Shown: piece by piece, positions 1 to 9,043 of the stretch
Layout: every line of letters begins with the position of its first letter
Numbering within the stretch: position 1 is the stretch's first letter
NCBI GenBank assembly: GCA_000969725.1
Contig: JXSR01S007541.1
Source: Ophiothrix spiculata
Taxonomy: Eukaryota > Echinodermata > Ophiuroidea > Amphilepidida > Ophiotrichidae
Reading direction: 5' to 3' (one strand)
Length of the DNA stretch: 21,172 nt
Position numbers and translations under genes: made by a program
The notes under the pieces: model-generated
What the model saw: only the letters and a program-made list of their open reading frames with translations
Databases searched by the model: none
Told to the model about the DNA's origin: nothing

Positions 1-35
1 CGACGTTGGTGGTATTATTTTAATTGAAATAGGAA

Positions 36-225
36 GATATAATATACAAATATATACTGACTTGAAGATCTTTGGTTACAACTATGGGCCTGAAGGGACT
101 AAGATTTAGCTATTTTACTATGGGCCTGGAGTGACTAAAATAGCTAAATTTTAGTCACTGAAGGACCATAGTTTTAAACAAGAGATTCGAAAAATGTCAG
201 TATATATTTGTTTTATATACTATAT
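36..225. repeat. Cruciform-forming inverted repeat
   Basis: The two halves are reverse complements. CAAATATATACTGAC near position 47 pairs with GTCAGTATATATTTG near 196, and AACTATGGGCCTGAAGG near 80 pairs with a slightly diverged copy ending near 174. The centre also carries a direct repeat: a 36-bp unit starting ACTATGGGCCTG at 81 is repeated at 117. Direct and inverted symmetry are therefore superposed. It could be a foldback MITE whose ends are the ATATATACTGAC motif, or a short satellite fragment. No target-site duplication is clear, so the element class is unknown. No coding potential is visible. Confidence 0.7.
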
Positions 226-600
226 TAATAAATTTTAAAATAATGTAATTTTTACTTACACATTAGCCTAATTTGGTAATTAATCTTATTAAATAAGTCA
301 CTAACAAGTGTTAACCATGAATATAAGCAATAGGTTAATGCACATATTGGCTTGCGTGTGTAAGTTTGCGTCAAGTCACCTTTTCAACTTTAAACCTCGA
401 ATATTTTTGTATCTGTGAAAATATTATGGAATGAGAAAGGGCAATCTCATCTCGATGTCACGAGACAAAAAATCAGAACATTGTATGAGTAGTTGAAGCA
501 CGTCAATCATACACTGGTTAACATCAGGCCGAGTTTAAAGTACTCAGAAAAATATCCAAACTATGATTGATGTATAATGTAATAATATGCATATTTCAGC
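226..600. other. Unassigned AT-rich sequence
   Basis: No gene or clear mobile element is seen. A stretch near 410-450 (TGTGAAAATATTATGGAAT) is similar to one near 917-950 in the same unit, which may reflect a small local duplication. No counterpart in units B or C could be followed with confidence. Confidence 0.5.
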
Positions 601-629
601 GAATTTCAGCGGAGTACTCTGTAATTAAT

Positions 630-790
630 TAAAGAAAGAGATAATGACATGATATTTCGAAGACTGGGATACTACTTGGTCATATTAAATATCAGAAGTT
701 CGGGTGCAAAATTCCTTCAGTTATTTTTGCCTTTACCAGATTACAAATATTATTTGAGGTTCATGTGCATGTGATTTAAATAACACAAAG
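630..790. repeat. Shared block 1, copy A
   Basis: It contains GATATTTCGAAGAC, then TTTTGCCTTTACCAGAT, then GGTTCATGTGCATGTGATT. The same series of motifs, with the same spacing order, recurs at 11165-11335 and 17712-17885. Confidence 0.8.
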
Positions 791-1109
791 AACAATATAA
801 AAATACAGTTTAAATTTATTATACTATTTTAAAAACTTTTATATCAAACAATGACTTCCCTTCAAAACCCCTTTTTTTTGCAATATGTGTTACTTATTTT
901 CACCGTTAATCTTGTGTGTGTGAAAATGTTATGGAAATAAAGAAGGCAAGCCTTTAAGTTCAGAATAATTTCAACACATCAGAAATAGCACCCTTTGAAA
1001 ACAGATATAGGTGAGATTATATTTCTAAGAGATTATAATTTATAAACTAACCTCAAATGTCATGTAATAATTTCATAAAATGTAATGAGGATGCTTCTGG
1101 CTCACTTTG

Positions 1110-1265
1110 CAAAGGTTTTGGATATAGATAAAATATGAAGATTTTTCTGACACTCACTCGGTTAGTTTTACAAAATGCTGACGGACAACAGATTTTTGAG
1201 AGTGTGACGGTTGTATATTTCTATCTATTATATCATATCTGCAGGGACATATTTAGAGTGGACGG
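1110..1265. repeat. Shared block 2, copy A
   Basis: It contains ACAAAATGCTGACGG followed by AGAGTGGACGGAAACACTAC. Partners are 11620-11800 and 18250-18470, which show CAAAATGCTGAC and AGAGT(G/A)GACGGAA in the same order. Open frames here are short and are not conserved in the partners. Confidence 0.8.
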
Positions 1266-1325
1266 AAACACTACAAAAGATACACACAGTACACAATGGA
1301 TATCGTACATCGATTATATCAAATA

Positions 1326-1478
1326 TGTGTACCGCCACGGCAAAAGGGTCCAGTTGTCGACTCCAACATGTTGCTCATTGTAGCATATCTGATGTATACA
1401 AATACCATACATTAGATATGCTACAAGGAGCATCTTGTACGAGCCGACAACTGGACCCTTTTGCCGCGGCGGTACACA
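1326..1478. mobile_element. 153-bp palindromic MITE, copy 1
   Basis: The element is almost entirely one inverted repeat. The left end TGTGTACCGCC pairs with GGCGGTACACA, and the arms continue through CAAAAGGGTCCAGTTGTC and TGTAGCATATCTGATG to a short asymmetric centre (ACAAATA). It is flanked by TA on both sides (1324-1325 and 1479-1480), which fits a TA-targeting Tc1/mariner-type transposase acting in trans. A second copy of exactly the same length and orientation is at 15151-15303. Units B and C lack it at the equivalent position after block 2. It codes for nothing; an overlapping open frame is a shadow. The superfamily is inferred from the TA flank only. Confidence 0.85.
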
Positions 1479-1794
1479 TATACTTTCCCAAATATAGTTG
1501 TATTTTTGAGATGAATTTCATGCTTTAGATAAAGAAATTATAATACTAAGGAAACACTTGCAAAGCATCGCATTTTATTATTGATCTGATTTTTCCTTGT
1601 TAAGATTATCTTATTCTGCAAAATAAAAAGTTAAACTAAGTTTGCGATTTTTCTAAAGTATAATTGCATTGCATCAGAACGTAAGAGAACAAATCCACAA
1701 GTTACGCAATAACATATTAAGGTAGCTAGTTCTATGATAACAGATTGAAGAAACATTGGCTTAGCAATTACCAAATTCGTGTTGTTAAGGATAA

Positions 1795-1920
1795 ACAATT
1801 AATAATTGACATACTTCACACAATTCTCAAGTCAACTACTCAAAAGAGATTGATTAGCGTTAATAGGAAATTGAACCAGCATGTGTCTTGCATTACAAAT
1901 GTGACAAGGAACCATCTAGG
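1795..1920. repeat. Shared block 3, copy A
   Basis: It contains CTCAAGTCAACTACTCAAAA and GAGATTGATTAG, then CATGTGTCTTGCATTACAAA. Partners are 12075-12131 (interrupted in B) and 18820-18950. Confidence 0.75.
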
Positions 1921-1954
1921 GTATCCGAATAGTGACGGAATTAGACGACAAAGT

Positions 1955-2442
1955 CCGGGGGGCACTCCCATATATTGGCACGCGTCATGCTCCTCTCGAT
2001 AGACCCCTTTTTTTTTTGCTCCGCTCTCACCCAATGACCCCCCTTTTCACTGAGCTGTCACCTAATGACCCCCTTTTATTTTAAAAGTCAACCTTTTTTA
2101 TGGCAACTCTCATCCATTGCCCTGATTTTTCGAGAACCTACACTGAATGATCCCCCTTTTTTCGCTTAATTTGTCGATTTTTCGGAAAAAAAATCGAAAA
2201 TTTCGAAGATCAGCGATTTCGTAAATGTCAAAATTAGGCTAATTGTATTCAAAAACTGACACCGAATGACCCTGTTTTTCGCTCTTGCCAACAAATCGCT
2301 CAAAATGACCCATTTTTTTGACCCTCTACACCGAATGACCCCCTAATTGTCAATGTATTTCTCACCTATTGCCCCTACTTTTCAAAAGCCGGTAGGAGCA
2401 GGTATACGTCACTATCATATTTGAGTCCCCCCCCCCCCCCGG
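1955..2442. mobile_element. hAT-like non-autonomous transposon with 8-bp TSD
   Basis: The 8-bp sequence GACAAAGT flanks both ends (1947-1954 and 2443-2450). The ends are inverted repeats: CCGGGGGGCACTCCCATATAT at the left against, reverse-complemented, CCGGGGGG...GACTCAAATAT at the right, extending imperfectly about 45 bp to a shared TGCTCC. The right terminus carries an expanded run of 14 C. Inside are diverged repeats of the type (A)CCNAATGACCCCCTTTT. The 8-bp duplication with GC-rich inverted ends is typical of the hAT superfamily. Unit C retains the unoccupied site near 18959-18968 (GACAAAAAGT followed by similar sequence), which confirms the insertion. There is no transposase frame, so it would need a helper in trans. 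Confidence 0.85.
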
Positions 2443-2479
2443 GACAAAGTAGCTCATTCCCTATAGTTCCTTCTTTTCC

Positions 2480-2650
2480 TAGTATGAAAAACGTACGTAT
2501 TTCTTTCCATACCTTGTTGATAATTAAAGTGTGTTTGAGCGTTAACTGTATTATCAATGTTTTTAACTATGTATATCGATTTTTTCACAATTTTACAAAT
2601 TACTAGTCAACGGATATGCAGCTACCCTTCAAAACATTAATGTTCCGAAT
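2480..2650. repeat. Shared block 4, copy A
   Basis: GTATTTCTTTCCATACCT is shared exactly with unit C (about 19033-19050). Weaker similarity follows to about 19260. The block is not found in unit B. Confidence 0.7.
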
Positions 2651-2773
2651 CCAAAACGTTTAAATCATAAAACTCCATTGAAAAATACCAATATTGACTT
2701 TGTGGTAATTCTTACAGTTTGAACAGATTGAATATTTAAAAAGAAATTGAATATTTCTCATCGATCATTATAT

Positions 2774-3781
2774 CGAGTGAGTAAAAAAAAACCTGCAATA
2801 GTTAAATGAAAGCCATATTTTAAGAACAAAAGATATTATGAACATGAAATGTATATATCTAAATAGATCATAGATTGACCTTTAAAAATAGTGAAAGAAT
2901 GGGCAAAATTGATAAAGGCGTTATAGAGATACACAAATTTGAATAGGAAGGCATAAAAACAGTTCTGTCCAACTTTCGTGCATATGTTTTATTTATGGAG
3001 GACACAATTATGACATTATCTTTTTCTCTTTTGTTTTTGGGTGCCTTGAAAAGGGCCGTTTGAGCTTGGTGGCCCTGAAAATGCAATAATCGGTTGAACG
3101 TGGACATATTTGGCAGGGGATTTCTTCGCGAGCTCACTTCTTCTGGATCCCTTGCCAATGTCTGACCAAATCTCTCTTTATTAAGGTCATGGACTGTTCC
3201 TGTTCTTTTGAATTTCGCCTGAATTAGATGGTTGATGCTCATTGTACACGGGAATGCAACCCGGAATCTCCGTTTAACTTCTGCTACATGAGATTTGGTT
3301 GAAAAATAAACCACAGCACGTTGCTCCTTGGTGATCCGATCTTGAGGCATTCTGAACAATGACTGATTAATAAGCCCCCCCCCCTTTTAAGACAGTACCC
3401 CCACACGTGTCGTTTTGCACTTAAATTATCTTGTCTATGTAAATTAATGGATTAAGATGAGATAACCTTCAGATCACTCGAGCAAAGTAATTGGTTTGTG
3501 TTATTATTCAAGAGGTTTTGGCAAGAAATTCAATCCAATATTGCCATTATTGGTACTTACTCGTTTGACGAGTCATGCTCCTTTAGCATTTTAGACAGAA
3601 CTGTTTTCATACCATATTATTCAAATAAGGATAACTTTGCAACGCCTTTATCAATTTTCACCATTCTTTCACCGTTCGAAAGCTTAATCCATGACCTATT
3701 TAGAAATTAATATTATTTGTTCAAATTACGTTTGTTCTTAGAATATGGCTTCCATCTAATTATTGCAGTTTTATTGACTCG
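2774..3781. mobile_element. Foldback-type DNA transposon remnant with long inverted arms
   Basis: The left arm (2774-2969) and right arm (3594-3781) are diverged reverse complements of each other. Shared motifs include GAAAGCCATATT, AAGAACAAA, GTGAAAGAATGG, AAAATTGATAAAGGCGTT and AAACAGTTCTGTC. Between them lies a unique core holding a transposase-like frame on the minus strand (2868-3350) and a run of 11 C at 3375-3385. Unit C has no counterpart between block 4 and block 5, so the element lies within sequence gained by A or lost from C. No target duplication is evident. Long inverted arms around a decayed gene suggest an old DNA transposon; the superfamily is not determined. Confidence 0.75.
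2868..3350 (-). pseudogene. Decayed transposase-like N-terminal fragment
   Basis: An ATG at 3350 (minus strand) opens a frame of about 160 codons; the frame also runs three codons upstream from a TTG. Residues 1-12 read MPQDRITKEQRA and are followed by EVKRRFRVAFP and KFKRTGTVHDLNKER. From memory of the family, this resembles the helix-turn-helix N-terminal region (DUF4817-like) found in many invertebrate mobile-element proteins, in which (T/S)KEQRA, RRF...FP and KF..TG(S/T)V are conserved. The later part (RRNPLPNMSTFNRLLH) matches the family's second helical motif but is shortened. After about residue 110 the frame simply runs into the left inverted arm of the element, and no catalytic DDE/D core follows. 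It is therefore a fragment, not a working transposase. Family assignment is by eye only. Confidence 0.55.
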
Positions 3782-4394
3782 CACGGTAGTTAGAGTTCTT
3801 TTCACATTGTTACCTGCAAAACTACATTATTATGTTTGCCTATGAAAAATCCTATTCGTAGCAAAGGCCTTTTGCCTGGCGACATTTACTTTATCCATAT
3901 TTGTCAATCTTAAAGAAGCATTCCATATGTGGTTAGAACCCGACTTTTTCGTATATATCTAAAAAGATGAATAAGGGCATGATGGACATTTCTTTTGATT
4001 TTAATCATGATTAAAATTCTTCCTAGGATAAACGTATTTATCAGGTCAAAAACCAGAAAATAATAATTTCCAATTGTTTTCAAAAAATACCGAAAGGTTT
4101 CAAATTTGTAACTTGACTATAAGACAAGGATTTATGTTATTCTTAATCCAGGAGAGTTCATATTGTTTAGAGGTCAAACAAAACATAAGCACGTACAGCT
4201 TAGATTAACGGTAAAGTTGATATGAATAATGACAATGATAAATTCACGAAAAAGCACTAATTGAAATTCAAATAAACAAAATGTCAGTCAGGTAATTGCC
4301 GAGTGTGGGCAAAAAAATATGCTAAGAAGTGAAAAATCCCATCCACGAAGAAATTCCCTCGAAAATTCACCTCATGTATGCAAAATGCACAAAA
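3782..4394. other. Unassigned A-specific sequence
   Basis: This AT-rich stretch lies between the foldback element and shared block 5. It is absent from unit C. No inverted ends, coding frame or RNA gene were recognised; the short open frame near 4319-4501 runs into shared block 5 without a conserved frame. Confidence 0.5.
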
Positions 4395-4830
4395 TGTTGT
4401 TACATTTTCTAAAACTTTTGAACCCTCTTCAACACAAGCACCTTAATCTCCAAAAGCATATGGATATTGAATTCAAAATAAAGTCCTTGAAAACACCATA
4501 AATGAGGGTGTAAGATATCACGTCTCACAGGAATAATTTCCAGTCATTTCTTTTTGACCCGATCTTAAGGTGTTACATTGAATCTTTCTAAGACACTGCA
4601 TGAATATTACATCTCACTGAGCTGATATCGACTTTTAAGGTTTGTTTTTATTGAGATCAACTTACGTTTAGTTTTTCTTGTTTCTCATTAACTTTGTTAA
4701 GAGAAGGTAAATGTCAGATTTAACATTTTAGTTATATAAACTAAAATGTCAGACACTGTTGTATTTTATATTTATGCGAAACCACAGACTGATCACGAAC
4801 ATTGTATAGTTTTATAATAAATTTCGATAA
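4395..4830. repeat. Shared block 5, copy A
   Basis: This is the best-preserved pair in the window and is shared with 19300-19720. Matches include CCAAAAGCATATGGATAT (one difference in C), GTGTAAGATATCACGTCTC and TAATTTCCAGTCATTT. A 36-bp stretch (4551-4586 in A, 19430-19465 in C), starting TTTTTGACCCGATC and ending CATTGAATCTT, is identical in both. Unit B lacks the block. There is no shared open frame. Confidence 0.85.
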
Positions 4831-4885
4831 CATCATTTGAAGTTAGTGATTATTAATGTCTTGTATTTAAATCAGACCTTCATTA

Positions 4886-5267
4886 GGCCAAAACAAAATT
4901 GTTTGGTTGCCCTCCAGAGCTTTTTTCAGAGAGGGTCTGTCGGTCGTTTTTTGTGTGTGTGTGTGTGTTTTTTTTAATTTTTTTTTAATACTCTACCACG
5001 TACTGCTAGGTCGATCGGCCGCTCCTTCAAAACTTCCCCCGCGCCATCCAAATCAAAACAATCAAATACTTCTTGTAGTAATTTGGGACATCTTAAACAT
5101 TTTGAGAGTTGAATATCGAAAAAAACGAAAAATATAACATTTTTTTGTAGTTTTCTGTAAGTTTTGCATATTTTTTTTGAAAAAAAAAATATTTTCAATA
5201 AAAAAAAGTTTGGGTCGGGCTGAAAAATAGGGTCAGTCGGTGGAGGGCAACCAAATTTTTTTTGGCC
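4886..5267. mobile_element. PIF/Harbinger-like MITE with TTA flanks
   Basis: The left end GGCCAAAACAAAATTGTTTGG continues to TTGCCCTCC, and its inverted match GGAGGGCAACCAAA...TTTTGGCC closes the element. Subterminal GGGTCTGTCGG and GGGTCAGTCGG are related to each other as direct copies. TTA lies immediately outside both ends (4883-4885 and 5268-5270). A 3-bp TTA/TAA duplication with GGCC-type ends is the signature of the PIF/Harbinger superfamily. The interior is low-complexity (a GT run near 4952-4969, T and A runs) and non-coding. At 382 bp it is a typical MITE size. Confidence 0.8.
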
Positions 5268-5270
5268 TTA

Positions 5271-5939
5271 TATGTCGCATTGATTATCTAAAATGTAACT
5301 CAACTTTAACTAATTCAAATTGAAGAAAGTCGCAAATATACATTTTGAATAAATGGAATCTAAAGTTAAAATGGGATTAAAAAGTCAAATTTCGTTGTTT
5401 GGTGTTTTTTATGACTTAAAACGCATTCAAAGTAAAGTTTTTAAGATCAACTTTGCCGGAAGTGCAATTATTCACAGTTAATTGATTGCATGTTGCTATT
5501 ATACACTGTAGTAATAAGTATCTTTGAAATTTATTTGCAGCTAATTTTTATTGCAATATATTCAGTGGACTGCTTTGGATTTCGGTCTCTAAATGAAGAA
5601 TGAAGAATGAAAGTGTGACATATTGTCATTCAAAGAATCATTATAGAGAATTACAATATTGCATAAGCTCAATTTTGAAATACGCGACTTTCCATTCATT
5701 TTTACTAACCAGAGTATATTTTAAAAGACTGTATGCGATGAAACAGTCCATTATCATGAATTTTAATTAACTTATCTTGCACCAGTTACATTGATATACG
5801 GTATTAGGCAACCCGTCAGATTTTTACATTTTTACATCTAATTTAATTGACACTTTTCCTATTATTTTTATTATCTTTATTGAAAATGGTATTATACTCT
5901 CCTAATTACTGTAATAATACAGGTTTATGTTATCCACTG
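5271..5939. other. Unassigned AT-rich sequence in unit A
   Basis: No gene, inverted repeat or convincing match to units B or C was seen. A TTATTTGCAG motif near 5531-5540 looks like a 3' splice site, but no open exon follows it. Confidence 0.5.
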
Positions 5940-6240
5940 TGACTTTACATTTCAACTGTAATATTCCTTTTCCTTTTTTTCGCATACACATTTTAAGTTA
6001 TTTGCACTTTTATTATTGACAATGTTTAAGGAGACTAAACACCCAATTCTAATTGCATGGCTAAATGTATTACGATTAATGGTAACAGCAAGGTTATCAC
6101 TTAATGGTAACAAAAAATAGTAATCGTGCAAATTTAACATAAATAATTGCACTAGGTATTTTTCGTTGTCATAGGTCCCATTCAATTATTATGTCAAATT
6201 GTTATAAAAATAATACTAATTGAACTCAATTACTTAAAGC
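5940..6240. repeat. Shared block 6, copy A
   Basis: It pairs with 13550-13840 through TTATTGACAATGTTTAAGGAG versus TTGACAATACTTAATAAG, then GACTAAACAC, TAACAGCAAGGTTATCACTTAATGG versus a gapped match, and CATAGGTCCCA versus CATAGATCCCA. Confidence 0.75.
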
Positions 6241-6339
6241 CCATTTGTTTCAATACTTTAGCGTTTCTTTTGAATGAAATGTATATATGACTGCTTATGG
6301 AACGATGTGTTTCAAGTCTTTGACAAAAGAGATTTGATT

Positions 6340-6500
6340 CTCAAAACGACTGTATAGTTATAATCAATATACTTAAGCGCATTTGCCGAAAGCGTCTTTT
6401 TTTTTCTATCATACTCGATTGTACATTAATTCACAAAGGTATTGTACAGTTTCGAGTCAGCACTCAACCAACATCTTCATTCTCTCTGTTAAGGTAATAA
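6340..6500. repeat. Shared block 7, copy A
   Basis: It pairs closely with 13950-14100: TAGTTATAATCAATATACTT, GCATTTGCCGAAAGCGTCT, TTTCTATCATACTC, ATTCACAAAGG and TTCATTCTCTC occur in order in both units. Confidence 0.85.
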
Positions 6501-6620
6501 TATCGCAAAAAACATAATTCATCAAAAAAATGTAAAAATTTATTCAGCACGTCACTTTAGAATATTTGGAATTACCTATCGAAGATTATTTGGTTCGAAT
6601 TATGAAGTTAGAACAAATGT

Positions 6621-6862
6621 GACGCGTTACATCAAAAGGTACAAGTTGTCTACCTTGGACAAAATTGAGATTTTTGTGTTACTTGTAAGAGGACAAAATA
6701 AGCTTTAAAATGATACATTGCTTGTGAAAAGTTTTAGTTTCGAAGTTATGATGAATAAAGGCGGTTGTTTTCTTATTATTTTCTTTATAATTTACAAGCT
6801 TAATTGGCCTGTATCTCGAAACTTGCTTGGCCGACAACTTGTACCTTTTGATGTAACGCGTC
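6621..6862. mobile_element. 242-bp MITE with perfect 30-bp terminal repeats
   Basis: The ends are perfect inverted repeats of 30 bp beginning GACGCGTTACATCAAAAGG and reaching TACAAGTTGTC; weaker pairing continues inward. Each side is flanked by the 8-bp direct repeat ACAAATGT (6613-6620 and 6863-6870). Unit B keeps an unoccupied version near 14190-14215, where GAAAAATGTG runs straight on into T-rich sequence like that after the A copy. An 8-bp duplication suits hAT, P or Mutator-like enzymes; the GACGCG terminus does not settle which. The interior has no transposase frame; open frames on both strands there are incidental. Confidence 0.85.
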
Positions 6863-7059
6863 ACAAATGTGTATCTTTTAATTTTAAAAATTTCCAAGTA
6901 TTATATTATTCATTCAAAATTCTTGTTTACCTGAGTACTGATGATCAAGAATTAATAAAATGATGAAAATAATTATAAAGTATTTTAATTAAATTCAAAT
7001 TGTTATTGTCCATCAAAATACAGAGAGTGATCTTCATTGGCTAATCAAGATAGGAAAAT

Positions 7060-7250
7060 TGGTATTTTGTTTCCAAAGTGCTCCCATTGATTTTCATCAA
7101 ATAAATATTTCAAGCCCAATTTTGTGCAATTTTGAAAACCAATATAAACTTATATAAGTCCCAGGATTCACCACGAGTTATGCACTTGCCATAAAACATT
7201 CCAAGATCATAATACTCGCAAGAGAATAGCGTGCTATGAGTTAAATGAAT
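7060..7250. repeat. Shared block 8, copy A
   Basis: GTCCCAGGATTCACCACGAG and TTATGCACTTG are followed by ATTCCAAGATC. The same order occurs at 14690-14870, with one base changed in the first motif. A further partial copy is at 14455-14575. Confidence 0.85.
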
Positions 7251-7639
7251 GCAGGGACACATATTAGCCGGTGTATGGGGTAAAGTGCGTTATCATCTTA
7301 CTAAGTGGATAAAGAGTACAGTTAGTTATGTATTTACATTGGGTTTGTCATCTTATTTTTACTTTGTTCGTTTAACAAGGTATGTATTATATAGGTGTAA
7401 CATTTATCACAAAAAATAATATACCATACATTGTAAATGTATCTATAGACTGAGGACGCGATGTGAAACATGTCTTAAGTTTAAAATCCATTTATCATGT
7501 TATCAAACGGAATACAAAAAAATACAAAGGTGCCAAACTTGTCAAAAAATTAAATTGAAAGTCACCAATATTCCATGTGCGTCCTTGGCAGATTGAAAAC
7601 AAAAAAATGAATGTTGCATTTAAGTTAGGGTAATAGACC

Positions 7640-7880
7640 TGTCAGAAAAAGAACAATATTTTCCCTAACAATTCACATGAAACCAGTCATAACAAATGTT
7701 GACAGGTGTTTCTCATGCTGTCAATATTTTCACTGTAAGTGATCAGAAATAAACAGAGATGCGGCATTGCCTTACAATCACGTGCCAAATATAATATCGT
7801 TATATACATTGTATAAAAGTTATATCACTTTTAACTGGTTTGGAAATTCATTCAATATAAGATAATTGTAAACAAAAGTC
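7640..7880. repeat. Shared block 9, copy A (empty site for a B insertion)
   Basis: It matches 15315-15424 plus 15734-15900: AATTCACATGAAACCAGTCA, GACAGGTGTTTCTCAT, then CTGTAAGT, GCGGCAT and TTAACTGGTTTGGAAAT. The A copy reads straight through GTCAATATTTTCACTGTAAG, the point where unit B carries an inserted element. Confidence 0.85.
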
Positions 7881-8695
7881 TTAATGTAGTTTGTAAAATT
7901 CTTTTAAAAAAAACCGCATGTCTTCAAAATGGTAAAACTTGCTTAAAACATTATAAGCACCCCTTTCTATTATTTAATGACACCTGGTATTTCAATGACT
8001 ATTTTAAGATAGAAAACATGGAGAAGGAGACATTTCCTTCTTGACACCCTGCTACTTAAAATCTTTGACTGTGAATAAGGATACCAGAGTACCCAAAAAG
8101 ATCATTGATGTTACGGTATTGATAAAGCATCTGTCTCAGGCAAATTTCCCTTCTAACCATAATTACTTAAATGAACTCTGGACTTGCTCAATGTATTCTA
8201 GTGATGAAAACCTACAATAGAATTCGTAAATGCTTGTCAGATATAGTGGTTTACCTTATTCAGTGACATGCTCAACAGAACTTGGATTCTAGTGATTGAC
8301 TGATGATTTTCTGTATTAAACAAGTTAAACTGAGTGATACGTTAAACGCAAACACTGACTGTGTATATTCATTGTGTTAATAATCAGTTCACCTGTAGTA
8401 AATTTCCGAACATCTACAGTCAAGTTTGCAAATGGATGGTACAATTTCCTTAATTATCGTTCCAGGCTCTCACGTGTAACCTACCCATGTGGTTGTTCTA
8501 CTTTCCGACTGCGTAATTACGCCCTTTCCATGTAAATATTGTTGGAGAAACCACGCAGCTCTATTACAGGCTAGCTAATTCTTCTCTCGGTGTTTGGTAT
8601 ATAACTAGTTTTTGAATAAGCCATTTGCTTTGTGTAGCTAATTTGTAACTAACTTAACGAATTGATGATTCGTTTCTAAAAAGTGTTTCTATTTA
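7881..8695. other. Unassigned sequence in unit A
   Basis: Only faint similarity to 15900-16190 can be followed. No coding frame, RNA gene or inverted-repeat element was recognised. Confidence 0.5.
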
Positions 8696-8734
8696 CCCTG
8701 CCGAAGTCATCGGCAGGGTTTTGTTTTTCACGAG

Positions 8735-8786
8735 TTTCTTTCTTCTTTCTTCTTTCTTCTTCTTCTTCTTCTTTCTTTCTTCTTTC
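8735..8786. repeat. TTC/TTTC microsatellite
   Basis: An almost pure pyrimidine strand of TTTCTTC and TTC units lies just inside the left end of the tandem-repeat element. Such homopurine-homopyrimidine tracts can form triplex DNA. Confidence 0.9.
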
Positions 8787-9043
8787 TGGCAACACTTTGA
8801 TGTCTTATATCTCCGGCATACAATGACCGATTTTGATTAGACTTGAGTGAAGGGACCAAGGTGACCTCCCATTTATGTCACCTGACCCCTGACCCATCAA
8901 AGGTCACGTAGGGGTCACGGGGTCAAAAACTTGATTTTCACGAAATAATTTTCAACTCACGTACATTACATGGTATGGTCATGAAACTTGGGGACATGAA
9001 ACCTCTTGACATTGTCCACAAAAGTAATATGGGGTGACAAAAA

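Noticed and set aside
1135..1528. Two overlapping open frames of 82 and 105 codons
   Set aside because: They cross the boundary of the palindromic MITE, and the equivalent blocks in units B and C do not keep the frame.
4907..5198. Open frames on both strands inside the Harbinger-like MITE
   Set aside because: They depend on T, A and GT runs and terminal repeat sequence; the composition is low-complexity.
6679..6963. Open frames of 72 and 81 codons on opposite strands
   Set aside because: They lie mostly within the 242-bp MITE and are its inverted-repeat shadows.
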